A DNA stretch of 64,000 bases from Gordionus sp. m RMFG-2023 (Eukaryota > Nematomorpha > Gordioida > Chordodea > Parachordodidae): assembly GCF_954871325.1 (NCBI RefSeq), contig NC_088776.1, forward strand, positions 19,282,052 through 19,346,051, read 5' to 3'. Positions within the stretch are counted from its first letter, which is position 1. Each line of letters begins with the position of its first letter. The translations under genes and the position numbers were made by a program. The notes under the pieces were generated by a model. It was not told the DNA's origin, ran no database searches, and was given only the letters and a program-made list of their open reading frames with translations. Shown piece after piece: positions 49,228 through 60,746 of this stretch.

Positions 49228-49330
49228 ATCAAAACCAAAAAATATGGTTATTTGAAATATGCTATACAGTGCCTAAATAAAAGGATGATCACATGTGACA
49301 GCTGCCATATTAGATTTGTTATATTGTGAA
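49228..49330 (-). promoter_or_regulatory. Probable NOMO core promoter
   Basis: Read on the gene's strand, AATATGGC (49311-49304) is an exact YY1-type site (AANATGGC) about 80 bp before the ATG. It is followed by CAGCTG (49304-49299) and the 10-bp palindrome TCACATGTGA (49298-49289), the preferred site of MITF/TFE/USF-class bHLH-ZIP factors. The spacing to the start codon fits a short 5' UTR. Binding is inferred from motif resemblance only. Confidence 0.45.
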
Positions 49331-49439
49331 ATCGACGGTGATTGTCTTTATATAAATTAATGAAGATCTATTATTAGTGATGTCGTGATTATGTAGATAG
49401 TTAGACAATATTATTTTATTTATGCAAATATTTCTTGTT

Positions 49440-49555
49440 AGTTCGTTTAATTATATTATAATACTTATCGATATATTCAAATTTTTCTTATTATAAGTAC
49501 GTTTAATTATATTATAATATTTGTCGATATATTCAAATTTATTTTGTGTAATTTT
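49440..49555. repeat. Tandem pair of ~58-bp units
   Basis: GTTTAATTATATTATAATA followed by TATCGATATATTCAAATTT, then TTCTTATTATAAGTAC, and the first two blocks again with TGTCGATATATTC. Only a few substitutions between units. Confidence 0.75.
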
Positions 49556-49829
49556 CATGTTTAACGGTAGATTATATTTATGATAAACAGAAAAAAGCAA
49601 ATTGAAAATAGATTTGAATATTTAGTTCTTTTTAGTTTATAAATTGTTTAAATATATTTTTGAATAGCGATAACTGTAAATAATTTAATTTATGAGTATA
49701 AAAACTCTAATTTTTACCATTCGCCATCATGAAATTTTTTATTATAATGTTTTCTAAATTTTATATTTTATTCATTATCAAAATAAAATCGTCAAGTTCA
49801 TTAATTCGTTTTCTTTTTATATTATATAT

Positions 49830-52578
49830 TGTTAAATAATATTAACTTTAAAAAATTATTTTTTTTTATCCTTAAGTCATTTATGGCGTAACTTAAATAT
49901 TTCAAATGTAATAAAAATAAAAAAAAAGTGTGAAATGTTAAATAATATTAACTTTAAAAAATTATTTTTTTTTTATCCTTAAGTCATTTATGGCGTAACT
50001 TAAATATTTCAAATGTAATAAAAATTGTTTCTTTCTTTTTGTTAAAAACAACTTTTTTTATTTTAAATCAATTTGTTTATAAACTAATATTAAAATTTTA
50101 TATTTTATAAATCAATTTACTTAACAAACTAATATTCAATTATTTATTTTTAACTTTTTAAAAAAAAGATCAATTTATGATAAATTACATTGTCAATATA
50201 TATAGCAAACTATTTTTGAATATGTGATCATTATATTTTTTAATTTAAATATCAATAAATTCACGTAATATACGTCTAAAACTTTTATTTTCTGCCTTGA
50301 TCCCTGCTAACCTTTTCATGGTGGCAGCGGTGGGATATACGATTTTAAATTAAATTAATTTATTTTCAAAAAAAATAAAATATAAATTAGATCAAATGGA
50401 TCAATCAACTATGAGGAGAATTGTTAACCTAGACATCAAACTACGGAGCTATCATGTATAATGGAAATGATTACTAAAATTGGGATATAATGACTTACAA
50501 ATTATTCTAAATCCGCAGACACGATTGATTTTAGCTACTAGAATGTAGACAACTAGATAAAAAATATTTCTGGAATGTAATATTTATATTATTCTAAAAA
50601 CACGTAAGATATGATTAATTTTAAAAAAAAGTGAAGAAAGAATAAATAAAAGCAAAAAAAAAATTTTTTTTCTTTAAATCATGAATAGACCAATTTGGGA
50701 TACTAATAATAAAACAAAGTCCATTGACAAATTAGATGATTATTTAAAATTTCATGATAGTGAGAATACTCTAAGCTTAATAGGTAATTTACCGGATGAA
50801 TTATATTTAGTCATGAAAGCAGTGTTTCCAAGAGAGTTAAATTCGAGTTATGATAAAACATTATATACATTAAAGTGTTTATGTAATTATAAATCGGCTA
50901 CAGAAATAAAAGAAAATTGTTCTAATAAAAATTTTAGTAAATCTAATTATGAGAATTGTTATAAAAATAGAAAATTGGATAAAGAAACACATTATTATAA
51001 AAGAAATTATAATTATAAATCTTTTAGTATAAAAAAATTAGATATTGAATTAAAACCTTATAAACTAAAAGAAATAAATTATATAATAAAATTTAAAACA
51101 TTTGTGATTATAAAAAATGATGAAAATATAAATAATCACATGGTGAAATTTTAAAAGAGTATTATGACTGTAAAAATAATAATGATATAAATCTTAGTAC
51201 TGAAAAAATTAATGAAACTGAAATAGTTGAAATTCCCATACACAAAAATTTTAAAAAAGTAGAATCCAAATCATTAAAGCTTGACACTTATAAATTTAAA
51301 AAAATCAAGAGAGTAGACAATACAAATAAACATTTACCTTATATAATTAATGATAAAGTGGACGAATCTTTCAAAATTAAAATTTTAAATACAATGAAAT
51401 CTAAATTATGTTTTAAGGACAAACCATGTGTAAGTTACATTGACCACTTTAAAACATTATTTTTATTGAAGATAAAAGAAAACAGTAATTTTGAGTTATT
51501 TTTTGATTTAAAAAACAAGGGAGTAAAATTTAAAAAAAAATAATAAAAATAACTGAAATTTAATATTAATAAAAAATTATTTAAAATAAATAAATAAAAT
51601 TGAAATTTAATATCGATAAAAATTATTATATCAAACGCTATTATTTAAAACGCGATATTTATAATATAATAAATTAAAATAAAACGCGACCAATCAATTC
51701 ATATTATTTCGATTATTCAACACATTTGATTATTCTTATTCAAAATTCGATATTCGTTAAATTAATTCTATTTCGATTATTTGGCGATTCTTATTCAATA
51801 TTACATATATTCTAAAATTATTCAATAACAAATTATGATAATAATTAACAATAGGATGACAAAGTCGAATCACATACTAAACTGTTTTTTTAAAAGATTT
51901 GGAGGGAGCAAGGCAAGATAAGATTTTACAACCAAAATAACTATCATTTATCAAGACGAAACTATGAAAGATTTTATGAACTAAATAGATAAAACGTACA
52001 AAAGATCAACGAAGGGGTTAACGAGCAAGAATGACATACAACTAAATTACAGACAGAGGGCAAATAAAAAATAAAAAAAAAAGTGTGAAATGTTAAATAA
52101 TATTAACTTTAAAAAATTATTTTTTTTTATCCTTAAGTCATTTATGGCGTAACTTAAATATTTCAAATGTAATAAAAATAAAAAAAAGTGTGAAATGTTA
52201 AATAATATTAACTTTAAAAAATTATTTTTTTTTTATCCTTAAGTCATTTATGGCGTAACTTAAATAATTTCAAATGTAATAAAAATTGTTTCTTTCTTTT
52301 TGTTAAAAACAACTTTTTTTATTTTAAATCAATTTGTTTATAAACTAATATTAAATTTTATATTTTATAAATCAATTTACTTAACAAACTAATATTCAAT
52401 TATTTATTTTTAACTTTTTAAAAAAAAGATCAATTTATGATAAATTACATTGTCAATATATATAGCAAACTATTTTTGAATATGTGATCATTATATTTTT
52501 TAATTTAAATATCAATAAATTCACGTAATATACGTCTAAAACTTTTATTTTCTGCCTTGATCCCTGCTAACCTTTTCA
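49830..52578 (+). mobile_element. Short LTR retroelement (fossil, non-autonomous)
   Basis: Direct repeats at 49830-50318 and 52091-52578 begin TGTTAAATAATATTAAC and end CCTTTTCA (TG...CA). They are nearly identical over about 489 bp, which implies a recent insertion. TATAT flanks both sides. TGGTGGCAGCGGTGGGAT just after the left LTR is placed like a tRNA primer-binding site, and an A-rich tract precedes the right LTR. Each LTR carries a ~100-bp block (CCTTAAGTCATTTATGGCG) twice in tandem. The internal part, about 1.8 kb, has a gag-like frame (50681-51154) but no recognisable pol, so it must have been mobilised by another element. A Ty3-type relative is likely but unproven. It is incomplete and counts as a fossil copy. 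Confidence 0.8.
50681..51154 (+). pseudogene. Gag-like region of the LTR element
   Basis: A 157-residue frame with LSLIGNLPDELYLVMKAVF, which resembles the Gag segment just before the nucleocapsid in Ty3-type elements, then a Lys/Asn/Tyr-rich basic tail. No zinc knuckle or enzyme domain follows. Treated as part of the fossil LTR element, not as a host gene. Confidence 0.5.
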
Positions 52579-52583
52579 TATAT

Positions 52584-55500
52584 ATATTTATCCTAATTTA
52601 TTTAAATATATTTTATTCTTTCTTTTATTTAGATTCCACTATAATAAGAATTGTAAGTGAGAGATCTAATTAACATCGATAATAAATTAATCAACTTTCT
52701 ATATAAAACTTCAACTCAAGCTTGCACTCACTTGCAACAAGTGAAATGCATTTAAATTAAAACAAGTAACAAGCGTTTACTTATATTTTTAATTTTTTTT
52801 TAAATTTAAAAAAAATTGCATTATTGTTTTATCCCCATAACCAAGAAAAATATAAAGGTTTATAAAATCATGGCCCCTCCCAACATATAAGGAAAGATAA
52901 ATGGACAGACTATATTAGGAAAAACATGACAGTTGTTTTAATTTTAACAAAAACCATTAAGACCAAGTCGTAGCATTCAAAAATATAACACAGAGCAATG
53001 TAATTTTTTTATAGGAATCGGTAGCGGAAATTATCCTTTTAAAATTTCTTTTAAATTTTTTCTTAATAAATAAAAATTAGATTATGGACACTGGAATTGT
53101 TATACCAAATGGGAACAAATATGATCAAACTAAATTAAAGATGATTCTAAAAGATTATATTCATTGAATTCTAATTATCATATCAGATTGGATATATAAA
53201 CTTAGTTAGGGCCATATCGACAGATGAGGTAAGGAGTTTCAATCTCCAGACGCTTTACTGAAAATCCTGCTTCAATTTAATATTAAACAGGAAAATTATC
53301 ATTATAATGACTATAAAAACAATAAAATTTTAGTATCTAAAGAAAAAATTGATAATAATATAAATATATCCATAAGATCTCATGGTGAAATTTTAAAATA
53401 ATATTATGACTGTAAAAATAATGATATAAATCTTAGTATTAAAAAAATTAGTGAAAATATATTATCTATATTATAATTTTCCGATGTCCTCACTACGTCG
53501 TCGTGACGTCATGTCATCGCTACGTATTTATTTATATTTTTTTTATTTGTTGATTTTATTTATTTATTTTTTTTCCTATACAAACAGATGATTATATAAC
53601 TTAAGTTTTCTCTGCAACTGTAGGATGCCATATTAAAACCCTAAATATTCTTATAATTTATCATAACAAAATTTTACATTGGATGTCAAAGTAATACATT
53701 AAATATATCTATTTTCCAAAATATTACAAATTATTAATATTTTAATTCAATTTAACTTGTACATCAGAGAATTTTTCTCCATAACTTAATTTTTGGAGTT
53801 ATCTCCAATAATACGAGGTAATATTTGTTATTTCTTATAATAATATTAGGGCAGACCATATTTTGTCATGATTCTTTGTGTATTTTCCATTTTATATTTT
53901 AACAGTCTTTTTTAATAATATTATATTTTCATGTACGTTTGTAATAATGCTACAGAACAGTAATAACTCATAAATTAATTGGTAAATCAGAGATTTCCAT
54001 TTCATTAATTATAAATTTATTATCTCCAGGCTTGGGAAAATTTTTTCAAAATTTTTAAGGGTTGGACTGGGCTTAATTATAAATTTAATATCTTCAGACT
54101 TGGGAAATTTTTTTCAAAATTATTATGGGTTGGACTAGTTTTAAAAAATATTTCTCAAAATTAATATTGGCTTGGTTTTCAAAATTAGTAGGGATTGAAG
54201 TGAGCCTGAGAAATTTTTTTTAAATTATTAAGATCTTGGATGCTTGGAAATTTTTCCCAATAGTACATAAAATGTATAAAAATCATTAAGCATTATTACT
54301 CAAGAAGCTGCTATTAGTGAAAATAATTATAAATGTACATAATATTTTCATCATTATATTACAATATTCATGAGTATTGGATATCAAAGTAATACATTAA
54401 ATATAACTTTTTTACAAAATATTACAAATTATTCATATCATCATTAATATTTATTTTTAAATAGTATTTTTATCTCTGATGAATATTTTGTCTAACTAAC
54501 TGAAAAATATACAAAGTACATTTTAAATATTTAACTAAATTAATATAACAATTTTTAAGGATCCTAATTTTTTAAAAGCTTACCATTTTGTCGGATCCAC
54601 CATTGCTCTATTATCCCTGCTAAATATTTTGTATAATGCTCAAATAAATTTATTATAAATAATATTATATAGGATTTTATATCTATTCCAAAAAATCAAT
54701 ATATTTTACAATTTTTATTTTTATTCAATTAAATTATATATTTATTCTTAGGGATCCTACCTTTTTTAACAATACCCCTTTTTATTCTTTCAATAAAAAA
54801 TACTAAACGGAGTTTTGTATTTTTAAGATTTTATCCAACTATGAAAATGATCAATAATCTATTCCACATTCAATATCCATCGTACCACTTAGGATTTGCA
54901 TTGATAAATATTAATAATAATAATAATAAAGAGGATTGATAATGGTTGAATTAAAATTTTAAAAGTTATAATTCATGTTTAAATGAATGTAACAATATTT
55001 TGTTCTCGTAGAAAATTAAATATTAATAGATATGTTTATTAATTTAACAAATATAGAATTTTTTTTCATTTACATTCTTTAAAAGATATTTTATTATGAT
55101 GTCTATATCAATATTTTATTATTTTTTGTAAAATATATATTCACTATTGGTAAAAACTATTTGATTGTCATCCGATATTAGATTAAATTAGAAATACTGT
55201 AAATCTACGACATATAATATTTCACTGTTTGTATTGTGCGATAATTATTTTTATTTAATTTATAATTTAATTTTATCAATAATTTGATAATTAAATTTTA
55301 CTTAAAAAAAAATATTAAAGTTAATCACTTTTTCACTTTTTCATTAAGACTTATCTTTGGCTTAATTTTGGTTTTACTTATTTTTATATATAAATAATTT
55401 TTTCCAAAAAAGTATAAATTATAGTCAATAGTTTTAGTTTAAAAAGATATTAACTTTTACATTCTTTTTTACAAATTAATGTTTAAGATATATGCATACA

Positions 55501-55875
55501 TTTTTGGGAGACAGGAGGTAGGGAGGGGACTAAGGAGGATATCCGCGCTCAAATGGAATAATAAAATATAATATAAAGTAATAAAAGGCATCGAAAAATA
55601 TCGATTTTCTATATTTTAAATGTATCTAGACAAAACTATGTCTCATTTAAATTTAAAAACAGTTCTTTATTAATTAAACAGTTTAATACATTATATACCC
55701 ACACAAGAAAAATAATATAAATTTTCCTTATTCATTGCTATATAAATTTTAAAACCAATATTAAATATAAAAAAATAATAAAATTTCCATATTCATTAAT
55801 TTGAGGGTGCACTGAAAACATAAGGTGTGCCGAACCATTTTAGCTTACTCATAAAATTTATATTAATTTTGTAAA
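52584..55875. other. AT-rich stretch with a retroelement fragment and a CRE-like site
   Basis: 53240-53460 repeats part of the interior of the LTR element (TATTATGACTGTAAAAATAA, ATAAATCTTAGTA), a second, older fragment. 53487-53525 is a small island of ACGT words including the palindrome TGACGTCA (53504-53511). 54025-54230 has four GGGTTGGACT/GCTTGGGAAA words of repeat origin. No exon was recognised; 55500-55555 is G-rich (GGAGGTAGGGAGGGG) and may be part of the PFDN4 upstream region. Confidence 0.45.
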
Positions 55876-56417
55876 ATGATAACCAAATCAGATGTATATA
55901 ATTGTGTATTAATAATGAAAACTGATTTTATTTAGGACTCGGATATTAATATTAAAAAAGAGGATCAAGAGAAAATTAATCAATTTGCGATAACTCATGC
56001 TAAAGACACTGAACTTAATGTAGAACTAAATCAAATAAAAGTTTTATTTTATATTATGATTATTATAATTAATTTATAGAAAGATTTAGATTCTTTAAAA
56101 GATGCATCAGAAGAGATCTTAATTACTGAAGAAAATGATATTCCATATCCTTTTTTTATTATTTTAATTGAAAAAAAAACATACAATTATATAAAATACA
56201 ATTCTTAACTCACCTTTTTACATATATGATAGGCGAAAATTTTGTTTTATGTGATAAAGATGATATTGAAAACAAAATTCAACAACAAACTGAACTTTAC
56301 CAAAAACGCAAAATGGAAATAGCCAATGAAATTGAAGAACTAACTAAAATCAAGGATAAATTAAAAGCAGAATTGACTGCTAAATTAGGAACTAGCATAA
56401 ATTTAACTGTTGAATGA
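55876..56417 (+). CDS. PFDN4: Prefoldin subunit 4
   Basis: Exons 55876-55893, 55936-56040, 56080-56144 and 56222-56417 encode 127 aa (human 134). After a short leader (MITKSD) comes DSDINIKKEDQEKINQFA, matching the family start DV-V-FEDQQKINKFA. The first coiled-coil helix ends near DLDSLKDASEEILI, then the beta-hairpin region IPYMIGENFVLCDKDD (human IPYQIGDVFI), the second helix ENKIQQQTELYQKRKMEI, and the C-terminus AKLGTSINLTVE (human AKFGSNINLE). As a beta-class subunit it forms the heterohexameric prefoldin that carries unfolded actin and tubulin to the chaperonin CCT in the cytosol. Introns 1 and 2 are GT-AG of 42 and 39 bp; intron 3 is AT-AC. No domain is missing. Confidence 0.95.
56145..56221 (+). 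other. PFDN4: U12-type AT-AC intron of PFDN4
   Basis: The intron begins ATATCCTT, the exact U12 5' splice-site consensus. TTCTTAAC at 56202-56209 fits the branch-site consensus TTCCTTAAC with one base missing, and the intron ends CTTTTTAC 13 bases after the branch A. No GT occurs anywhere in the 77 bp or just before it, so no ordinary GT-AG solution exists. Splicing CC to ATATATG restores I-P-Y-M-I-G in the place of human IPYQIG. Confidence 0.9.
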
Positions 56418-57720
56418 CCTTAATGCTCTAAATTTACTTTTTATTTATCTTTTTTAAAATTAAATTCTTTTAGATGCTAGTCTTGTACAATTATTAAATA
56501 TTATGAGTTATTAGATAGATACATTAATTTAATTAACTAAATGAATTGTTATGGGATTAATATATTTTTTTATCAAAAATACGAATGTCCCTGAAAGGAC
56601 AAATGAGTCATTTAATTATATAACATAATATAGATAATTATATAAATGTTATAACATATAATAAATAATTGTCTGCCATGTAATAATTGAATTCAAAAAT
56701 CATTTTTCGCATTCCTGATTTTGGTGTATAAAACCTCCCTTTCTGCTAACAAGTGTTTATTGAATTCCTAAATAATTAATTAAATATTTTTATAATTTCA
56801 ATTATTATATAAATAATTTCTTATAAATAAAACACTTACTCAGTGAATAGAATAATCAAAATTTGAGAGCTTTGACTAATTTTAGCAATATAAAACTAAA
56901 TCATGTTATGTATTTCAAGGTTAAAATATACAAAGGTAAGTTAAAAAATAGTAAAAGTAATTTATCAACAAAAATATAATAATTTTACAGGTAAATTGAT
57001 GAAAACCTTTAGAAAATAAATGCTAAAGTAATAAAAAGTAAAATATGATGGACTAATCATATAATTTAACAATATATATCATCTGATGTCATAGATGATA
57101 AATCTTGTATAATGAAAGGGTTTTTGTGATTTTTAACATTTAACATAAAAATTTTTAAAAGCATTTAGAAAAATATCTGAAGCAAACAGATGATTATGAA
57201 GAAATGGAATGAACATAAAAACAAATAAATATGTTTAAAATTCATCTAAAATAACAAAAATTCTATTCAGGGTTTTTTTTCTATAAAACATGTTACATTA
57301 AAATTAAATGATTTTTGAATATTAAATGGATTAGGATTTGTATGAATGCATAAGAATGTCTAGTTTAACTAAAATCATTATTCATGTTTAAGGAACCCCT
57401 TCAGTAACTAATTTTAAAAGTGGCACAAAAAAAAGTCTTATTTAAATTTGATATTATGAAAAATAAAATTTGATTACAAGTGACATCTAAAAATTTTGGA
57501 AAATTATTTTATTATTTTTGACCATGCTAATTAAAAAATAAATTATTTAATTTTAAAATGTCTTAAATACTGGCGTTAATTTACTCATAGCTGTGCCTTA
57601 TATATAATATTTTATTTTTTTTAGTCTTCCCATTTTATATTATAATATTTTATTGTTTTTAAAAATATTTTTAAAAAAGAGGTATTAATTAAAAATTAAT
57701 ATATTATAATTATATAAGGA
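56418..57720. other. AT-rich stretch after PFDN4, nothing recognised
   Basis: No exon, element end or structured repeat was seen on either strand. An ATTAAA near 56459 could serve as the PFDN4 polyadenylation signal. Confidence 0.45.
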
Positions 57721-58204
57721 GATCTCACGAGTATACCATATGTCGTAACCGACCCCCACCCCCCACCCCCCCATAAAAAAATCATGCTAAATTTAAATAC
57801 TTTAAACGTCACCGGGAAGGGAAAAAGCTATTTGACTTATCAAGGTAGACTCCTAGGGGATAACGAGTAAATTTTTTTTTGGTTGGGGGAGGGGGGGGGG
57901 GGGTGGTGATGGTGTAGGAATAAATTTCATGTGGCCACCAATTTCTTTCTTTAAGAAGATATTACCAGATTATGGTAATTGAACTTAAAGGTTCGGAATG
58001 GGACAATTTTTACCCCACCAACAACCAACGTTAACCCGGTCATCCATCTATCTAAAAAATAAATTTTACCAACCCACTCGTATATGCTTAAAAATTTTTT
58101 AATTAGTAGGTTTGGTTCTTTATTTATTTTAAGCTATTTTTATTATATAAAATATGTAAATCTACGATATAAATAATCTGCCAAAAAATATTACACATTC
58201 CCCA
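57721..58204. other. Repeat-derived patch with C and G runs
   Basis: 57750-57775 is C-rich (CCCCCACCCCCC) and 57884-57905 G-rich, about 130 bp apart, as expected of two opposing transposon ends. 58185-58204 (AATATTACACATTCCCCA) is the left piece of a unit that recurs in tandem at 60427-60575. Confidence 0.45.
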
Positions 58205-60426
58205 GTGAAGGTCAACAGTCCGGTCCTATCGGTCTTAGACCGGGACAGGACCGATTGTCGGACCGATCTTTTTTTGAGGTTTTACGGTCCAGACCGCGGT
58301 CCGGACCTGTCATTTATTATTATTTAAGTTTGCTTTACTATTTTAATTAATATAATTTTTTTCCTATTTTATGAGTATTTTCTAGAGAAGTTATTTTAGA
58401 TTTTGTTAATTTTTATTTTACAATATGAAAACCATAAGTTTGTCCAAGAAACATTTTACTTATAGTCCCAATAAAAAAATAGAGTATGTGTTCACTGCAG
58501 TACCAAATTTAATGTATCGTCAGCAACATGTAACAAAATTATTGTTTATAATTTTTTAAGCAATAAATTAATCAAAATAAGCATTATTATTATTAAAATA
58601 TTTTGGTTATTATTTATATAGTTATATTTTTTCTTGAGTTGTTAAAGTATCTAGATCCTGTATCTAGATATGATTAAAATATCTGTATCTGTATCTAGAT
58701 ATTATTTTAGACGTATCTGTATCTGTTTTTAGATACTTTTACGATACATTTTGTTATACTTTTATTTAACGTTTTTTATATTATAAACAAAAATACTTGA
58801 ATGCAAAATTTATTTTATTTCATTTGAGCATATAATTTAAGTATATATAATAAAAAATATTTAGACTACTCTAATAAAAAATTATATATATATAAAATAT
58901 TAAAATATATAAAAAAAATAGATATATATTTAGTAAACATTATGTCAGAGTTTTTCAATAAAACAGACAAATTTTGATATTGCAATGCAACTCAAGAAAT
59001 CTGCCATTTTAATCTTCAATGGAATTAGTTAATTTTATTTTATTATACTAATTTTAAAAATTTATTTTAGATTAATATTAATAGTGATGAGGAGGAAGAA
59101 GAAGAAGTAATAATCAATGAAGCATGAACAAGTTCAGATATTGTTATCATGGCCAATTTATAGAGCATATTTTAAAATAATATCTCAAAATAAAAAAAAA
59201 CAAATCTCTGATAGTAAAATGTTTGCCATATCTATAAAAAAAATACGAAAATTTCAGTTAGCATTACCTCAACTTGCAACATTGTAAAACATTTAAGGGT
59301 ATAGATACTAAATAAAATGTTTAAAATTGTAATTTTCAATTTTAAGAGAAAAAATCAAACACTGTTAATGAAAAAAACAATTAATAATACAAAGATTAGT
59401 TGATGAATTATCAAGATCTTCAACTGATAACAAATAACCTGCGAAAAAAACAATTAATTTTATATCCTATTTTTTTCAGTACCCCGCAGCAGCAGATATG
59501 ATTGTTAATAATGATTTAAATTTTGATACTCAACAAATTTTAAATAATTTTTTCGAAAATGAATGCCCAGATTTTATATTTTTAAAGAATATCCTGATAT
59601 AAAATTGTTATTCATAAAATATAACACCACAATCCCTTCAAGTGCCCCGGTAGAAAGGCTTTTTAGTAGTCTTTACGGATTAACGAGGATGCCTTAAGGA
59701 CCAAAATTCTGAAAATATTTTATTACTGAAATCAAATAATTATTTATAATCATTTAATCATATATTTTTATATATTATTTTAATTTTGATAAATGTGATA
59801 TCTAAAGTTTTTATCTCATTACATACATTTTCACAATAGAATCCTAATTTAGGTTTATGCAATTATAAGAGTATTAAAAAATTGTATCTGTATCTTGATA
59901 CATTTAACGCTGTATCTGTATCTTGATACATTTTAAAATTGTATCCGTATCAAGAAAACTTTTTAGACATCTGGATCTAGATAACTTTTTTGACTATGTA
60001 TCTGTATCTAGATCCATTTAAAAAATATCTTTTAACAACTCTATATTTTTTCTTAAGAAACTGTCTGAATAATTCATTGTCAAAATAACTTAACCTTATT
60101 CTTAATAAAATAATAAGGTACCTTAAGCAGACATCTGATAAAATATAAAATATATTCTTCTAATGATGAAAATGAAAATATCTCAAAAACACAATCTACT
60201 CTTAATTTTAATATGCCCTCCACAAACACAAAATCACTTTCTTCAATACCAATGGATAAATTTTATTGTTTATATAATACTCTTACATTTAATAAAATAA
60301 TAAAACAAATTAAATTACAGGTCTTTTTATTTAGGACCACGGTCTGGATCGATCTTGGACCGTGGTTCGGTCCGATCCGAGGGTATCGGCCTAGTCCGGA
60401 CCAAAGACCGGACCTTGACCTTCACT
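58205..60426. mobile_element. hAT element, 2222 bp, perfect TSD, carrying a second hAT
   Basis: GTGAAGGTCAACAGTCCGGT at the left and reversed AGTGAAGGTCAAGGTCCGGT at the right, followed inward by GGACCG/CGGTCC clusters. Flanked by ATTCCCCA on both sides (58197-58204, 60427-60434). Most of its interior is the inserted element 58636-60041, so its own sequence is about 0.8 kb and non-coding. It landed inside a short tandem repeat. Confidence 0.88.
58636..60041 (+). mobile_element. Nested hAT element with TATCTAGATA subterminal repeats
   Basis: GAGTTGTTAAAGTATCTAGA at the left and reversed GAGTTGTTAAAAGATATTTT at the right, with an identical 13-bp flank TATATTTTTTCTT on both sides (58623-58635, 60042-60054). 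Eight or more copies of CTGTATCTAGATA-like words lie within 130 bp of each end. Near 59575-59675 the plus strand reads [26 protein letters not shown] and [10 protein letters not shown], the hAT C-terminal dimerisation motif; the rest of the transposase is too broken to follow. Confidence 0.82.
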
Positions 60427-60575
60427 ATTCCCCAACCAGCTTGCCCATTGTTTTAAATATATTCTTGACCTAATCTCTGGCTCACATAATATTAAAATTT
60501 TTCCCCAGCCAGTTTGCCAATTGTTTTAAATATATTTTTAACCCAACCTCTGTCTCACGTAATATTAAAATTTTT
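60427..60575. repeat. Tandem ~73-bp units flanking the hAT nest
   Basis: CCCCAACCAGCTTGCCCATTG and CCCCAGCCAGTTTGCCAATTG start two adjacent units that each continue TTTTAAATATATT and end CTCAC-TAATATTAAAATTTT. The sequence just left of the nest (58185-58204) is the tail of a further unit, so the hAT element split an existing array. Confidence 0.7.
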
Positions 60576-60746
60576 TAATCCAAATGGGCAGGAGGGCTTA
60601 CAATTTCTCTGATGAAAACCTCTAATTAAACTACCAACTGCTTTATTCTTAAATTGTGTGCCTTAACATATTTTCTCATATAATAAATTAAAAATCATAT
60701 AAAAATATTGATCTTAACCCCATGGCTCGGCTTTGGAATCCATGGG

